Notes: generated by a model from the sequence alone, not told the origin. A stretch of 64,000 bases of DNA from Nocardioides anomalus (GCF_011046535.1 NZ_CP049257.1:744001-808000); one strand, 5' to 3'. Shown: positions 17,714 to 27,183, numbered from the stretch's first letter. Made by a program: numbers and translations.

Positions 17714-19444
17714 ATGTCCGTGCGTGAACACCGTCTCGCCACCTCCGTCCTCGTGGTCGGGACTGGTGGTGCCGGCCTTCGAGCCGCCATCGAGCTTGCC
17801 GAGGCCGGCGTGTCCGTCCTTGCGCTCGGCAAACGACCCCCGACCGACGCGCACACGACCCTGGCGGCCGGGGGGATCAACGCGGCGCTGGCCACTATGG
17901 ACGCCGCCGACACCTGGCAGCAACACGCGGCTGACACGCTCCGCGAGGGCTACCTACTCGCCGACCCGCGCGCGGTTGAGATCGTCTGCCGCAACGCGGC
18001 CGAGGGGATCCACGACCTCGAGCGGTACGGCATGCGCTTCGACCGTCGTCCCGACGGGCGGATCGCCCAGCGCTTCTTCGGAGCCCACACCTACCGCCGC
18101 ACCGCGTACGCCGGAGACTTCACCGGGTTGGAGCTGCAGCGCGCGCTGCGGGAGCGGGCCGAGCAGCTGGCGGTGCCGATCCTCTCCACGGTCTACGTGA
18201 CGCGGCTCCTCGTCGACGACGGGAGGGTCTTCGGCGTCTACGGGTTTGACCTGGTGGACGGCAGCCGCTACGTCGTGCACGCGGACGCGGTCATCCTCGC
18301 GACCGGGGGCCATACTCGGGTCTGGCGGCGCTCCTCCTCGCGCCGGGACGAGAACGTCGGGGACTCCTTCCGGCTCGCGGTCGAGGCCGGCGCCCGGCTC
18401 CGCGACGCCGAGCTGGTGCAGTTCCACCCCTCTGGGCTTCTCTCGCCCGAGGACGCGGCCGGGACCCTCGTCAGCGAGGCGGCCCGGGGCGAGGGAGGGC
18501 ACCTGCTCAACGCCGATGGAGAGCGCTACATGGCGCGCTACGACCCGGAGCGGATGGAGCTCTCCACCCGTGACCGAGTCGCGCTAGCGTCCTACACCGA
18601 GATCAAGGAGGGCCGCGGTACGCCGGCGGGCGGGGTGTGGCTCGACCTCACCCACCTGCCGCGCGAGGTGGTCTTCGAGAGGCTGCCCAGGGTCCACCAG
18701 ACGCTGCTCGACCTCCAGATGCTCGACGTCACCCGCGAGCCGATTGAGGTCGCGCCGACTGCGCACTACTCGATGGGTGGCGTGCAGGTCCGCCCCGACG
18801 ACCACGGCACGGACGTGGAGGGGCTCTTCGTGATCGGTGAGGCGGCCAGCGGGCTCCACGGCGCGAACAGGCTCGGCGGCAACTCGCTGATCGAGCTGCT
18901 GGTGTACGGACGCCTGACGGGGCGCGCGGCGGCGGACCACTCGGCCCGGCTCGCGTCCCAACCGCGCTCGCGCGCCGCCGAGATCGAGGCCGCCGACGCG
19001 GTCGACCACCTGCTCGCGGCTGAGGGGACCGAGAACGTGAGGGCCCTCCAGCGCGCCGTGCGCGACCTGATGACCGAGCACGCCGGAGTCGTCCGCGACG
19101 GTCCTGGACTGACGGCGGGGCTGGCCGCGCTCGACGCGGTGGAGGAGCGAGTGGCCGACCTCGGGATCCACCCGGACATCTCGGGCTTCCAGGACCTCGC
19201 CCACGCCTTCGACCTCGCGTCCTCGGTGCTCTCGGCGCGCGCGACGCTGGAATGTGCCCGAGAGCGCCGGGAGACCCGGGGCTGTCACAACCGATCGGAC
19301 CACCCCGACACCGACCCCACGCTGCAGGTCAACCTGCTCTGGTCACCGGCGACCGGGGTCAGCCGCGAGCCCCTGCCGGAGATCCCGGACGAGATACGCC
19401 GGCTCATGCGGGACGTCTCAACGCAGGGCAAGCTCGTCGAGTAG
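17714..19444 (+). CDS. FAD flavoprotein of the L-aspartate oxidase / fumarate reductase family
   Basis: 576 aa from the ATG after GAGGAG. FAD-binding motif TSVLVVGTGGAGLRAAIELA is at residues 10-29, then TLAAGGINAAL, HTYRRTAYAGDFTG, and the substrate-site segments VQFHPSGLL and APTAHYSMGGVQV. GLHGANRLGGNSLIELL is the conserved FAD-capping segment. Family members oxidise aspartate or interconvert succinate and fumarate. No iron-sulfur subunit, nadA or nadC is adjacent, so it may work alone as a soluble dehydrogenase/oxidase. Which reaction it performs cannot be settled from the sequence. Confidence 0.82.
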   Translation: MSVREHRLATSVLVVGTGGAGLRAAIELAEAGVSVLALGKRPPTDAHTTLAAGGINAALATMDAADTWQQHAADTLREGYLLADPRAVEIVCRNAAEGIHDLERYGMRFDRRPDGRIAQRFFGAHTYRRTAYAGDFTGLELQRALRERAEQLAVPILSTVYVTRLLVDDGRVFGVYGFDLVDGSRYVVHADAVILATGGHTRVWRRSSSRRDENVGDSFRLAVEAGARLRDAELVQFHPSGLLSPEDAAGTLVSEAARGEGGHLLNADGERYMARYDPERMELSTRDRVALASYTEIKEGRGTPAGGVWLDLTHLPREVVFERLPRVHQTLLDLQMLDVTREPIEVAPTAHYSMGGVQVRPDDHGTDVEGLFVIGEAASGLHGANRLGGNSLIELLVYGRLTGRAAADHSARLASQPRSRAAEIEAADAVDHLLAAEGTENVRALQRAVRDLMTEHAGVVRDGPGLTAGLAALDAVEERVADLGIHPDISGFQDLAHAFDLASSVLSARATLECARERRETRGCHNRSDHPDTDPTLQVNLLWSPATGVSREPLPEIPDEIRRLMRDVSTQGKLVE

Positions 19445-19663
19445 CCCGTCACGTCCCGGGCCTCTAGCCGGTCGACAAGGTGACGGAGCCACGTCGAGTC
19501 GCAGGTGAGAACGAGAAGACCGGGTTTCACCGGGGCGGTGCCGCACGCCACGCCGGAAGCAGAGAGCGACTGGTCCCGCTCGTCACCGGCTCCGTCATCC
19601 GCTCCACCACCGGCCCGTCACGCGGTCGCCGGACCACGCCCAGCACACGAGAGGAACTGGCTC

Positions 19664-20407
19664 ATGAAGGTCGTCGTCATCGGAGGGACCGGGCTCATCG
19701 GCTCCCAGGTCGTCGAGAAGCTCAACGCCCACGGCCACGAGGCCATCGCCGCCTCGCTGCAGACCGGGGTCAACACGCTGACCGGGGAGGGGCTCACTGC
19801 TGCCCTCGAGGGGGCGGAGGCGCTGCTCGACGTCTCGAACTCGCCGTCCTTCGCCGACGAGGACGTGATGCGGTTTTTCACGAACGCGACGACCAACCTG
19901 GTCGCCGCCGCACGCAGTGCCGGCGTGCGCCACTACGTCGCGCTCTCGGTCGTCGGCTGCGACCGTCTCCCCGCGAGCGGCTACCTGCGCGCCAAGGTCG
20001 CCCAGGAACGGCTGATCGCCGAGTCCGGGCTGCCGTTCACCATCGTCCGCGCGACGCAGTTCTTCGAGTTCCTGGGCGCCATCGCCGAGTCCTCCGCAAA
20101 CGACGCGACGGTGCACCTGTCGCCCGGACGCTTCCAGCCCATCGCCGCCGCCGACGTGTCGACACTCGTCGCCGAGACCGTCGTCGCTCCGCCGGTCGCG
20201 GGCGTCGTGGAGCTCGGTGGTCCGGAGCCCTTCCGGATGTCCGACCTGGTCACCGAGGCGCTGCGGGCGGCGGGTGACATCCGCGAGGTCGTGGTCGACG
20301 AGCACGCGGAGTACTTCGGGACCGAGCTCGTCGACGACAGCCTCGTCCCCGGTCCGGAGGCCCGGCTCGGCTCGACGACGTACGCCGCGTGGGCCGCAGC
20401 CCGCTGA
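19664..20407 (+). CDS. NAD(P)-binding NmrA/atypical SDR family protein
   Basis: 247 aa. It starts MKVVVIGGTGLIGSQVVEKL, a Rossmann nucleotide motif (GGTGLIG), preceded by GAGAGGAAC. It has RHYVALSVVGCDRLP and SGYLRAKVAQERLIAESGLPFTIVRATQF, the atypical-SDR YxxxK-equivalent region. These proteins act as NAD(P)H-dependent reductases or redox sensors. It lies between the flavoprotein (220-base gap) and LtrA (19-base gap). Confidence 0.82.
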   Translation: MKVVVIGGTGLIGSQVVEKLNAHGHEAIAASLQTGVNTLTGEGLTAALEGAEALLDVSNSPSFADEDVMRFFTNATTNLVAAARSAGVRHYVALSVVGCDRLPASGYLRAKVAQERLIAESGLPFTIVRATQFFEFLGAIAESSANDATVHLSPGRFQPIAAADVSTLVAETVVAPPVAGVVELGGPEPFRMSDLVTEALRAAGDIREVVVDEHAEYFGTELVDDSLVPGPEARLGSTTYAAWAAAR

Positions 20408-20426
20408 GCTGACGGAGAGCGGACCG

Positions 20427-21620
20427 GTGCCCCACCCCACCGCGGTCCACCGCAGGATGCGTCCGCGGTCGACCGACGAGCCCAACCGGGCCGCCACCCC
20501 GCTGGAGCTCCTGTTCGACCTCACCTTCGTGGCCGCCGTCGCGCAGCTCGCTCAGCGGCTGGCGCACGCCACGTTGACCGGCGAGAGCGCGGCGGCGGTC
20601 GGGCCCTTCCTGATGGTCTTCTTCGCCATCTGGTGGGCGTGGATGAACTTCACCTGGTTCGCCTCGGCGTACGACTGCGACGACGTGGCGTATCGATTGG
20701 CCGCCTTCTTGCAGATGGCGGGCGTCCTGGTGCTCGCGGCCGGTGTCGGCTCGGCCTTCGACCGGGGCGACTACGTCACCGTGACCACCGGCTACTTGGT
20801 GATGCGGATCGGACTGCTGAGCCTCTGGCTGCGTGCCGCGGTGCAGCACCATCCCGGCCGGCGGACCGCACTCCGGTACGCCGGCGCCATTGCCGCACTC
20901 GAGGTGTGCTGGCTGTCCCGCTTGCTGTTGGGGGAGCACCTCACCACAGCGAGCTTCCTCGTCCTCGTCGTCCTCGAGCTGCTGGTTCCGGTCTGGGCCG
21001 AGCAGCCCGCGCCCACCACGTGGCACCCCCACCACATCGCTGAGCGCTACTCGCTGTTCGCGATCATCCTCTTGGGCGAGGGCGTCCTGGCGGCCACGAC
21101 CGCGGTCGTGGCGGTGGTCGAGGACTCCGCCGGACCCCGGCTGCTGGTGGTGTCGATCGCGGCGCTCGTGGTGGTGGCGTCCCTCTGGTGGCGCTACTTC
21201 ACCCTCTCGGCTGGCCCGGATCTGGCCTCGAGGCGGGGGTGGTCCTTCGTGTGGGGCTACGGCCACTACGCGGTCTTCGCGGCACTGGCGGCGCTGGCAG
21301 CCGGGCTCGAGGTGGTGGTGGCGACCGCGGCCCACCCCACGCAGGACCTCGGCGATCGCGGCACGCTCGCCGCGGTCGTGGTCCCGGCCGGTGCGTTCCT
21401 CATCGCCCTCCAGGCGATCCAGGTCCCCTCGTCTCGCGTCACGGGGGCGTGGTCCGCAACAGGCCTGGTCCTGGTCGCGCTGGTCGCCGTCACGGCGCTC
21501 GCCCCGGCTTTGGGCCCGGCTCTCGGGCTCTGCGGCGTGGCCACGGTCCTCGTGGCGGCGGTCGCCGCTCACGACGTACAAGAGCGCGCCCGCGCGCGCA
21601 CGGAGAAGGAGCAGGGATGA
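20427..21620 (+). CDS. Low temperature requirement A (LtrA) family membrane protein
   Basis: 397 aa from a GTG 9 bases after GGAGAG. The diagnostic N-terminal box TPLELLFDLTFVAAVAQL (about residue 30) and HHIAERYSLFAIILLGEGV are LtrA signatures, with about ten membrane segments. Members are widespread in actinobacteria; the biochemical role is unknown. Its TGA overlaps the ATG of NDH-2, so the two are coupled. Confidence 0.85.
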   Translation: MPHPTAVHRRMRPRSTDEPNRAATPLELLFDLTFVAAVAQLAQRLAHATLTGESAAAVGPFLMVFFAIWWAWMNFTWFASAYDCDDVAYRLAAFLQMAGVLVLAAGVGSAFDRGDYVTVTTGYLVMRIGLLSLWLRAAVQHHPGRRTALRYAGAIAALEVCWLSRLLLGEHLTTASFLVLVVLELLVPVWAEQPAPTTWHPHHIAERYSLFAIILLGEGVLAATTAVVAVVEDSAGPRLLVVSIAALVVVASLWWRYFTLSAGPDLASRRGWSFVWGYGHYAVFAALAALAAGLEVVVATAAHPTQDLGDRGTLAAVVVPAGAFLIALQAIQVPSSRVTGAWSATGLVLVALVAVTALAPALGPALGLCGVATVLVAAVAAHDVQERARARTEKEQG

Positions 21621-22939
21621 CCCGGATCGTGATCGTCGGTGGTGGGTACGCCGGCTTCTACACGGCATGGCGGCTAGAGCGGCTGCTGCGCAAAGGAGAG
21701 GCCGACGTCACGCTGGTCGACCCCGCGCCGTATATGACCTACCAGCCGTTCCTGCCGGAGGTGGCGGCCGGCTCGATCGAGGCCCGTCACGCGGTGGTGC
21801 CGCTGGCGCGCCACCTGCGCCGGACCCGACTGGTGAACGGTCGCGCCACCAGGATCGACCACTCCTCACGCCGCGTCGACGTGCGGCTGGCGGACGGGTC
21901 GGTCACCGTGCTCGGCTACGACGAGGTTGTGGTCACGGCGGGTGCCGTCACCCGCGTCTTCCCGGTCCCGGGCGTCGCCGATGAGGCGATCGGCTTCAAG
22001 CGCATCGAGGAGGCCGTCGCCGTGCGGGACGCCGTGCTGACCGCCTTCGACGAGGCCGCCAGTCTCCCGCCCGGGGAGGCACGACGTCGCCGGCTGACGG
22101 TCGTCTTCGTCGGTGGTGGCTTCGCTGGGGTCGAGGGCTTCGCGGAGGTGCTCAGTCTGGCGCTGGGCCTGACCCGATACCACCGGGGCATCCGGCTGGG
22201 CGAGCTCGACTTCCACCTCGTCGACGCGAGCGACCACATCCTCCCGGAGGTGACGCCCAGAGCCCGGGCGTGGGTCCGACGCTTCCTGGAGATGCGCGGG
22301 GCGACGGTGCACCTCGGTCGCACTGTCACCTTGGTCGCCGACGGGACCGTGACGCTCTCCGACGGCACTGTGATCGAGGCGGGGCTGGTCGTGTGGACCG
22401 CGGGCATCGCCGCGAATCCGGTCGTGTCCCGGCACACCGACCTCCCTGTGGACGCACGCGGTCTCCTGGTGGTCCGCCCGGACCTGCGCGTGGGTACGTC
22501 GGAACTCCCGGTGGAGCACGCCTGGGCCGCTGGCGACGACGCGGCGGTCCCCGACCTGACCGGGCCGGCCGGTGCGTTCACGGTCCCCAACGCCCAGCAC
22601 GCCGTACGCCAGGGCAAGCTGCTCGCCCGCAACCTGGTGGCCGTGCTCCGTGGTGGGCGGCCTCGGCCGTACCGGCACCGCAGCCTCGGGACGATCGCGA
22701 CCCTCGGTCTGGGCCACGGGATCTTCCAGAGCGGACCGATCACGCTGCGCGGTCTCCCGGCGTGGCTCATCCACCGCGGCTACCACGTCCTCGTGGTCCC
22801 CACGTGGGAGCGCAAGATCCGGGTGGCGTCGGGCTGGGGAGCGGGCCTCGTCCTCGGCCGCGACATCGCCTCACTCACCGCGGTTCAACACCCGCGCGCG
22901 GCCTTCCGCGACGACGCGTCGCGGCGCGACGCCGCGTGA
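21617..22939 (+). CDS. Type II NADH dehydrogenase (NDH-2)-like oxidoreductase
   Basis: 440 aa starting MTRIVIVGGGYAGFYTAW (FAD GxGxxG) with a second nucleotide fold LTVVFVGGGFAGVEGFAE at about residue 160 for NADH. Quinone-side features follow: EHAWAAGDDAAVP and FTVPNAQHAVRQGKLLARN. GGAGCAGGG precedes the ATGA-overlapped start. It would pass electrons from NADH to menaquinone at the membrane without pumping protons. It is followed by two small membrane proteins in the same direction. Confidence 0.85.
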   Translation: MTRIVIVGGGYAGFYTAWRLERLLRKGEADVTLVDPAPYMTYQPFLPEVAAGSIEARHAVVPLARHLRRTRLVNGRATRIDHSSRRVDVRLADGSVTVLGYDEVVVTAGAVTRVFPVPGVADEAIGFKRIEEAVAVRDAVLTAFDEAASLPPGEARRRRLTVVFVGGGFAGVEGFAEVLSLALGLTRYHRGIRLGELDFHLVDASDHILPEVTPRARAWVRRFLEMRGATVHLGRTVTLVADGTVTLSDGTVIEAGLVVWTAGIAANPVVSRHTDLPVDARGLLVVRPDLRVGTSELPVEHAWAAGDDAAVPDLTGPAGAFTVPNAQHAVRQGKLLARNLVAVLRGGRPRPYRHRSLGTIATLGLGHGIFQSGPITLRGLPAWLIHRGYHVLVVPTWERKIRVASGWGAGLVLGRDIASLTAVQHPRAAFRDDASRRDAA

Positions 22940-22946
22940 GCCGGCC

Positions 22947-23174
22947 ATGAGCGACACGGCGTGGCTCCTGTGGTTCGTCGGCACCGCCCTGGCGACGGCT
23001 CTGTCCATCGGGTTCTGCGTGGCCATGGCCTCGCGGGTCGGTGGGACAGCGCCCGCCGGTGGTCGCCGACCGACGCCGACCTCGCCTGCTGAGCTCGTGC
23101 TGAGACCCCGGGCGACCACGGTGTACCGCTTCCGTCTGGACCCTCCGTCCGACCCCTGGACCGGAGGCGAGTGA
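22947..23174 (+). CDS. Small single-pass membrane protein
   Basis: 75 aa, starting MSDTAWLLWFVGTALATALS; one hydrophobic helix (residues 5-28), then a Pro/Arg-rich cytoplasmic tail. It lies 7 bases after NDH-2 and 3 bases before the next gene, clearly within the operon. No family recognised; a subunit or assembly partner is possible. Confidence 0.65.
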   Translation: MSDTAWLLWFVGTALATALSIGFCVAMASRVGGTAPAGGRRPTPTSPAELVLRPRATTVYRFRLDPPSDPWTGGE

Positions 23175-23177
23175 GGG

Positions 23178-23456
23178 ATGGAGCTCGACGACTGGGAACG
23201 TGACGAGTGGGCGGGCATCGAGCGCGAGCTGGCGCACGATCGCCCGCTTGTGACCAAGATGGCCGAGCCCACCGCTCGTCAGCTGCGCCGCGCCCGGTGG
23301 TGGTGGCACTTCTACCCAGGCGGCTACGTCGCGGTCATGCTCCTCTGGATGGTGCTCGCCCTCGGGGGAGCGCAGAGCGAAGTGTTGCTGGAGGCTGCGC
23401 TGGCGTTCTTCGTGGCGTGGCTCGTCGTCGAATGGCGGGCGCACGGACGCCGCTGA
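23178..23456 (+). CDS. DUF3040-like small membrane protein
   Basis: 92 aa. An acidic-helical N-terminus ERDEWAGIERELAHDRPL, like the LSxxExxxLxxIExxLxxDDP box of DUF3040, precedes two membrane segments (HFYPGGYVAVMLLWMVLALGG and VLLEAALAFFVAWLVVEW). It ends the NDH-2 operon. Function unknown for the family. Confidence 0.7.
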   Translation: MELDDWERDEWAGIERELAHDRPLVTKMAEPTARQLRRARWWWHFYPGGYVAVMLLWMVLALGGAQSEVLLEAALAFFVAWLVVEWRAHGRR

Positions 23457-23786
23457 ACGATCCCTCGAGCGCGGGCCTCGAGCTGCTGCGGTCGTTCGTC
23501 AACCTGGCTGAGCGAGAAGAACTGGTGCCGCGCTCCGGCTCAGTCTGCTGGATTCCGCACAACCTCCGGCTGTGCTGCCTCCAGCCGGCGACCGTGTTCC
23601 CACTGCGCGGACGCGCTCGCGGTCCACCACCGGTCGCTCGAGGAGCGTCCTCATTCCATCCGACCGGCGGCGCAGCGTGTCGGGGCCGCTCGGGGCGCGC
23701 GCCAGGAGATCACTTGGGCTCGTCGAGCCCACGTCACCAGGGGGCGGGACCCGAGCGTGTGAGTCGGCCAGTCACCTGAGGTGCGT
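23457..23786. other. Non-coding gap between convergent genes
   Basis: About 330 bases without a convincing coding sequence on either strand. The only structure I see is a short hairpin (TGGGCTC gtc GAGCCCA, 23715-23731), a possible terminator for the NDH-2 operon on one side or the zinc-ribbon gene on the other. Confidence 0.5.
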
Positions 23787-23990
23787 TCATCGAAGGGCAT
23801 CGTCGGGCTCGGCGCCGGAGGCAACCGCAGCCTGGTGACCGATCGACGCCACCGGGAGCAGGAACCAGTGTCGGCGCACGCACCGCACTCGCGCGTGCTC
23901 GACCGGTCCGTCGGTGCTCGCGAGGACCGTCCGCCAGACGATCTCGGCGAGGCCGCCGCACTCCGGGCAGGTGGTGAGGTCAGGTGTCAC
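23787..23990 (-). CDS. Small CPxCG zinc-ribbon-like protein
   Basis: 67 aa from a GTG with GGAGAG 4 bases upstream; it overlaps the cytochrome b stop by 11 bases and so is its operon partner. TTCPECGGLAEIVWR near the start is a half zinc ribbon, and a single later Cys and two His (RVRCVRRHWFLLP) could complete a metal site. Unknown role, perhaps linked to the cytochrome b-like protein. Confidence 0.6.
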   Translation of the reverse strand: MTPDLTTCPECGGLAEIVWRTVLASTDGPVEHARVRCVRRHWFLLPVASIGHQAAVASGAEPDDALR

Positions 23991-25332
23991 GGCGCTCTCC
24001 GGTGAGGGCCGGGGGGTCGGCTGGGCGCGGTCCGTGGCGCTCCGTGTAACCGCCGAGGGGGTCGCGGAGGATGACCCCGGTCTCGATGCCTCCGGCGCGC
24101 TCGGTCAGCTCGCGGGCGGTCAGACCCGTGCACAGCGCCCTCGTGACGGGGAAGGCGACCAGGGGTCCGAGCAGCACGAGGGTCCGCAGCGCGACGACCT
24201 GGTGCTCGAACGAGATGCCGAAGGCCACGGTGACGACGTCGGTCGCCCCAGCGAGCCACAGGCCGCAGAAGAAGACCAGTCCGGCGACGCCCAGAGCCGT
24301 GCGGGTGGGGTGCTCACGTGGACGGTCGAGGACGACGTGCCGCCTGCGGTCGCCCGTCGCCACGGCCTCGAGGAACGGCCAGAGCAGGATCGTCGCGATG
24401 AACGCGCCCACGAGTGCTTGAGGGACGAGGACGGACAGGGACAGGGGATGGCCGAGCACCTGGGGCTCCCACCCGGACGGGACCAGACGCAGAGCACCGT
24501 CGAGGAAGTCGGTGTACCAGTCCGGTTGGCTGCCCGCGGACGCGTGGCCGCTCGATGCCGGCCCGTAGATCCAGACGGGGCTCACCTCGACCAGACCACC
24601 GAGCAGCACCAGGAAGCCGGTGGTGATCAGACTGAGGCCGGCGGCACGGACGGCGTACACGCGGAGGGGGACACGCCGGGAGTCCGAGGCGTCCACCGGG
24701 GTACGGAGCGCGGCGAGCGCGCGCAAGGCCACCACCACGACGACCAGGCTGGGCAGGACGGCGACGTGGAGCCAGTACATGTGAGTGAGCGCGGTGCCGG
24801 GGAACTCGCCGCCGAAGAAGGCGAACGAGGCCCGGGTGCCAACGACGGGGATGCCGAGCACGATCCCTTCGACGATCCGCAGCCCGGTGCCCGCGAGCAT
24901 GTCGTCGGGGAGGGCGTAGCCGCTCCACCCCGCGCCGAGCACGAGCAGGAAGGTCCCGACGAGGAGCGCCCAGGTCAGCCGGCGCGGGTCGCGGAACGCA
25001 CCGGTGAAGAAGGTTGCGAGCATCTGGAGGATGAGCGCCGCCGGCAGGACCAGGGCGGCCCAGTGGTGCGTCTGGCGCAGCAGCAGGCCGCCGGGCACGT
25101 CGAAGGAGATGTGCATGGTGCTGGCGTAGGCGCGCGAGACGGGCAGTCCGCGCAGGAGCGGGTAGCTGCCGGAGTAGTCGACGGTGTCTCCGGAGGGGTC
25201 GTACCAGAAGGACAGCGCGACACCGGTCACCGCGAGGACGCCGAGGCAAGTCAGCGACACCACCCCGAGCAGCCCGGTCCAGTGTAGGCGGACCGTGCGG
25301 GGGAGGGTGAGGCGAGGACGAGAGGGGTGCAC
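23980..25332 (-). CDS. QcrB-like cytochrome b protein with altered heme ligands
   Basis: 450 aa from a GTG 7 bases after GGAG. It is clearly of the actinobacterial QcrB type: LLLRQTHHWAALVLPAALIL, FFTGAFRDPRR, GYALPDDMLAGTGLRI, FGGEFPGTALTHMYWLHV and GHASAGSQPDWY. Cytochrome b needs two His pairs. Here His89 pairs with Gln103 (family H in HxxRxFFTGAF), and His189 pairs with Arg204. Both distal ligands are therefore missing. No Rieske (QcrA) or cytochrome c (QcrC) gene is nearby. It may bind heme differently, bind quinone only, or be decayed. Confidence 0.82.
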   Translation of the reverse strand: MHPSRPRLTLPRTVRLHWTGLLGVVSLTCLGVLAVTGVALSFWYDPSGDTVDYSGSYPLLRGLPVSRAYASTMHISFDVPGGLLLRQTHHWAALVLPAALILQMLATFFTGAFRDPRRLTWALLVGTFLLVLGAGWSGYALPDDMLAGTGLRIVEGIVLGIPVVGTRASFAFFGGEFPGTALTHMYWLHVAVLPSLVVVVVALRALAALRTPVDASDSRRVPLRVYAVRAAGLSLITTGFLVLLGGLVEVSPVWIYGPASSGHASAGSQPDWYTDFLDGALRLVPSGWEPQVLGHPLSLSVLVPQALVGAFIATILLWPFLEAVATGDRRRHVVLDRPREHPTRTALGVAGLVFFCGLWLAGATDVVTVAFGISFEHQVVALRTLVLLGPLVAFPVTRALCTGLTARELTERAGGIETGVILRDPLGGYTERHGPRPADPPALTGERRDT

Positions 25333-25361
25333 GGGGTCTCCAGTGAGGTGGCAGGACAGAA

Positions 25362-25400
25362 GAGGGCGGGGCCGACCGCTCACCGGTCGGCCCCGCCCTC
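25362..25400. terminator. Very stable hairpin between hydrolase and cytochrome b genes
   Basis: Perfect 17-bp arms (GAGGGCGGGGCCGACCG and complement) with a 5-base loop. It is just after the stop of the 244-aa hydrolase (minus strand) and 30 bases before the cytochrome b start, so it isolates the two transcription units. Confidence 0.8.
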
Positions 25401-25417
25401 GGCGGGAAGGGCTGCGG

Positions 25418-26152
25418 TCAGGCAGCGTGATCGGCGCGACAGGCGGCGACGGCCTGCGCGATGGTGGCCGCGACCTCGAAGGGGCGCGAGACGCTGATGG
25501 CGTGCGAGGCGCCGGTGAGCTCATGGGTCCCGCGGGCGCCGGCGCGCGCCGCCTCGGCGCGGATCGCGGCCGCGGGGATGTTCCGGTCCTCGGTGCCGAG
25601 GACGAACCAGGACGGCAGCGAGCGCCAGGCCGGTCGAGACGTGGGCAGCCCCTCAGTGAGGGCGGCTTCGGTGACCGGTCGCTGCGTCCGGGCCATCAGG
25701 GCCGCGGTAGGTGCGTCGACGTCGGCGCAGAACTGCTCGTGGAAGGCCTCCAGCCGGATCGAGAGCTCGGTGGTCCCGTCGTTGAGCGGTCGTCCTTCGA
25801 GCGTCTGGCCCAGGGTGCTGCCTGGGGCCGACCCCGAGAGCGCGACGGCGCTCTCGCCGGTGTCCGGAGCGAACGCGGCCACGTAGACCAGACCCTGCAC
25901 CTTGGGGTTGTCGGCTGCGGCCTGGGTGATGACCATGCCGCCGTAGGAGTGGCCGGCCAGGATGACCGGACCCTCGGTCGAGGCGATGACGTCACGCAGG
26001 TACGACGCGTCGCCCGACAGGCTGCGCAGCGGGTTCGCCACAGCGACGGCGTCCGTGCCGGCGCCGTGCAGCTCCTTGATCACGCCGTTCCAGCTGGCGG
26101 ACTCGGCGAAGGCGCCGTGCACCAGCAGGACGGTGGGGTTGAGGTGGTTCAC
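25418..26152 (-). CDS. Alpha/beta hydrolase (EstC-like)
   Basis: 244 aa. TVLLVHGAFAESASWNGVI carries the oxyanion-hole HG, GHSYGGMV (about residue 67) is the nucleophile elbow, and GASHAISVSRP near the C-terminus provides the catalytic His. There is no signal peptide, so it is cytoplasmic. It is a close relative of the exported hydrolase at 27252-28118 (shared VHGAxAxxSSWxGV, NPLRSL / DPLRSL). Substrate unknown; family members include esterases and haloperoxidase-like enzymes. Confidence 0.85.
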   Translation of the reverse strand: MNHLNPTVLLVHGAFAESASWNGVIKELHGAGTDAVAVANPLRSLSGDASYLRDVIASTEGPVILAGHSYGGMVITQAAADNPKVQGLVYVAAFAPDTGESAVALSGSAPGSTLGQTLEGRPLNDGTTELSIRLEAFHEQFCADVDAPTAALMARTQRPVTEAALTEGLPTSRPAWRSLPSWFVLGTEDRNIPAAAIRAEAARAGARGTHELTGASHAISVSRPFEVAATIAQAVAACRADHAA

Positions 26153-26174
26153 AGGTGTCTCCTTCTGGGGTGGT

Positions 26175-27183
26175 TCAACGGGCTCGGAGGACCGGGCCCG
26201 GCTCAGGCGTCGGGCTCGTGAAGGCCTTGCGCAGGACGTGGACCGCCTGCTCGATCGCGGCGGTGCTCGCCGCCGAGGACCGCAGCGGGTTCAGCATCAT
26301 GAAGTCGTGGATCGTGGCGTTGTAGCGGACCGACGTGGTCCGCACGCCCGCCTCGGCGAGGCGTCGTGCGTAGGCCTCGCCCTCGTCGCGCAGGACGTCG
26401 TTCTCGTCCACCACGACGAGCGCTTCCGGTAGTCCGGCGAGCTCCTGGAGTGACGCCCGGAGGGGGAGAGGCGGTGACGCGCGTGCGCTGCTCGACGTCG
26501 GGCAGGTAGGCGTCCCAGAACCAGGCCATCGACTTGGCGAGCAGGAACGGACCGTCGGCGAAGCGGGTGTAGCTCTCGGTGTCCTGGGCTGCGTCGGTCA
26601 CCGGGTAGAACAGCAGCTGGTGGCAGAAGCTCACGTCTGCGCGCTCCTTGGCCATGAGCGTCAGCGCGGCCGCCATGTTGCCGCCGACCGAGTCGCCGGC
26701 CACGGCGAGCCGGGTCGCGTCGAGGTCGTGCTGCGCTCCCTGCTGGACGATCCACCGCGCGGCTGCGTACCCCTGCTCGATGGCGACGGGGTACCTGGCC
26801 TCGGGCGATCGCGTGTACTCGACGAACACCACGGCCGCCCCGGCCCCGGTGGCGAGGTCACGGACGAGCCGGTCGTGGGTCCCTGCGTTGCCCAGGACCC
26901 ATCCGCCGCCGTGCATGTACAAGACGGTCGGCAGGGGCCCGGTACTGCCGGCAGGCTTCACGACGCGCACCTCCACGTCGCCGACGCTGGCGGGCACGGT
27001 CACCCACGTCTCGTCGACCGGGGGTAGCGGGATCGGCGCGGCTTGGACGTCGTCGAGGACCTTGCGGGCCTGTTCGGGAGTCATCTGGTAGAAGAACGGC
27101 GGCTGTGCGGTTGCGTCGGCCAGCTGCTGGGCCTCTGGCTCGAGTTGCGGCGGGTTCGCGGGTGGGTTCTCGGGCGGGTTCAC
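26175..27183 (-). pseudogene. HSL-family alpha/beta hydrolase, split by a 1-base insertion
   Basis: It starts at a GTG after AGGAGG, with a short repeat VNPPENPPANPPQ. It reads a hormone-sensitive-lipase-type enzyme: YMHGGGWVLGN (oxyanion HGGG) and VAGDSVGGNMAAAL (nucleophile). At a five-base run (G on the plus strand, 26462-26466) the frame breaks. With one base fewer it continues as LRASLQELAGLPEALVVVDE and on through DENDVLRDEGEAYARRL to HDFMMLNP, giving the catalytic Asp and His. So one full-length gene of about 335 codons is interrupted by one extra base. It could be a sequencing error or a true null allele. Confidence 0.82.
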
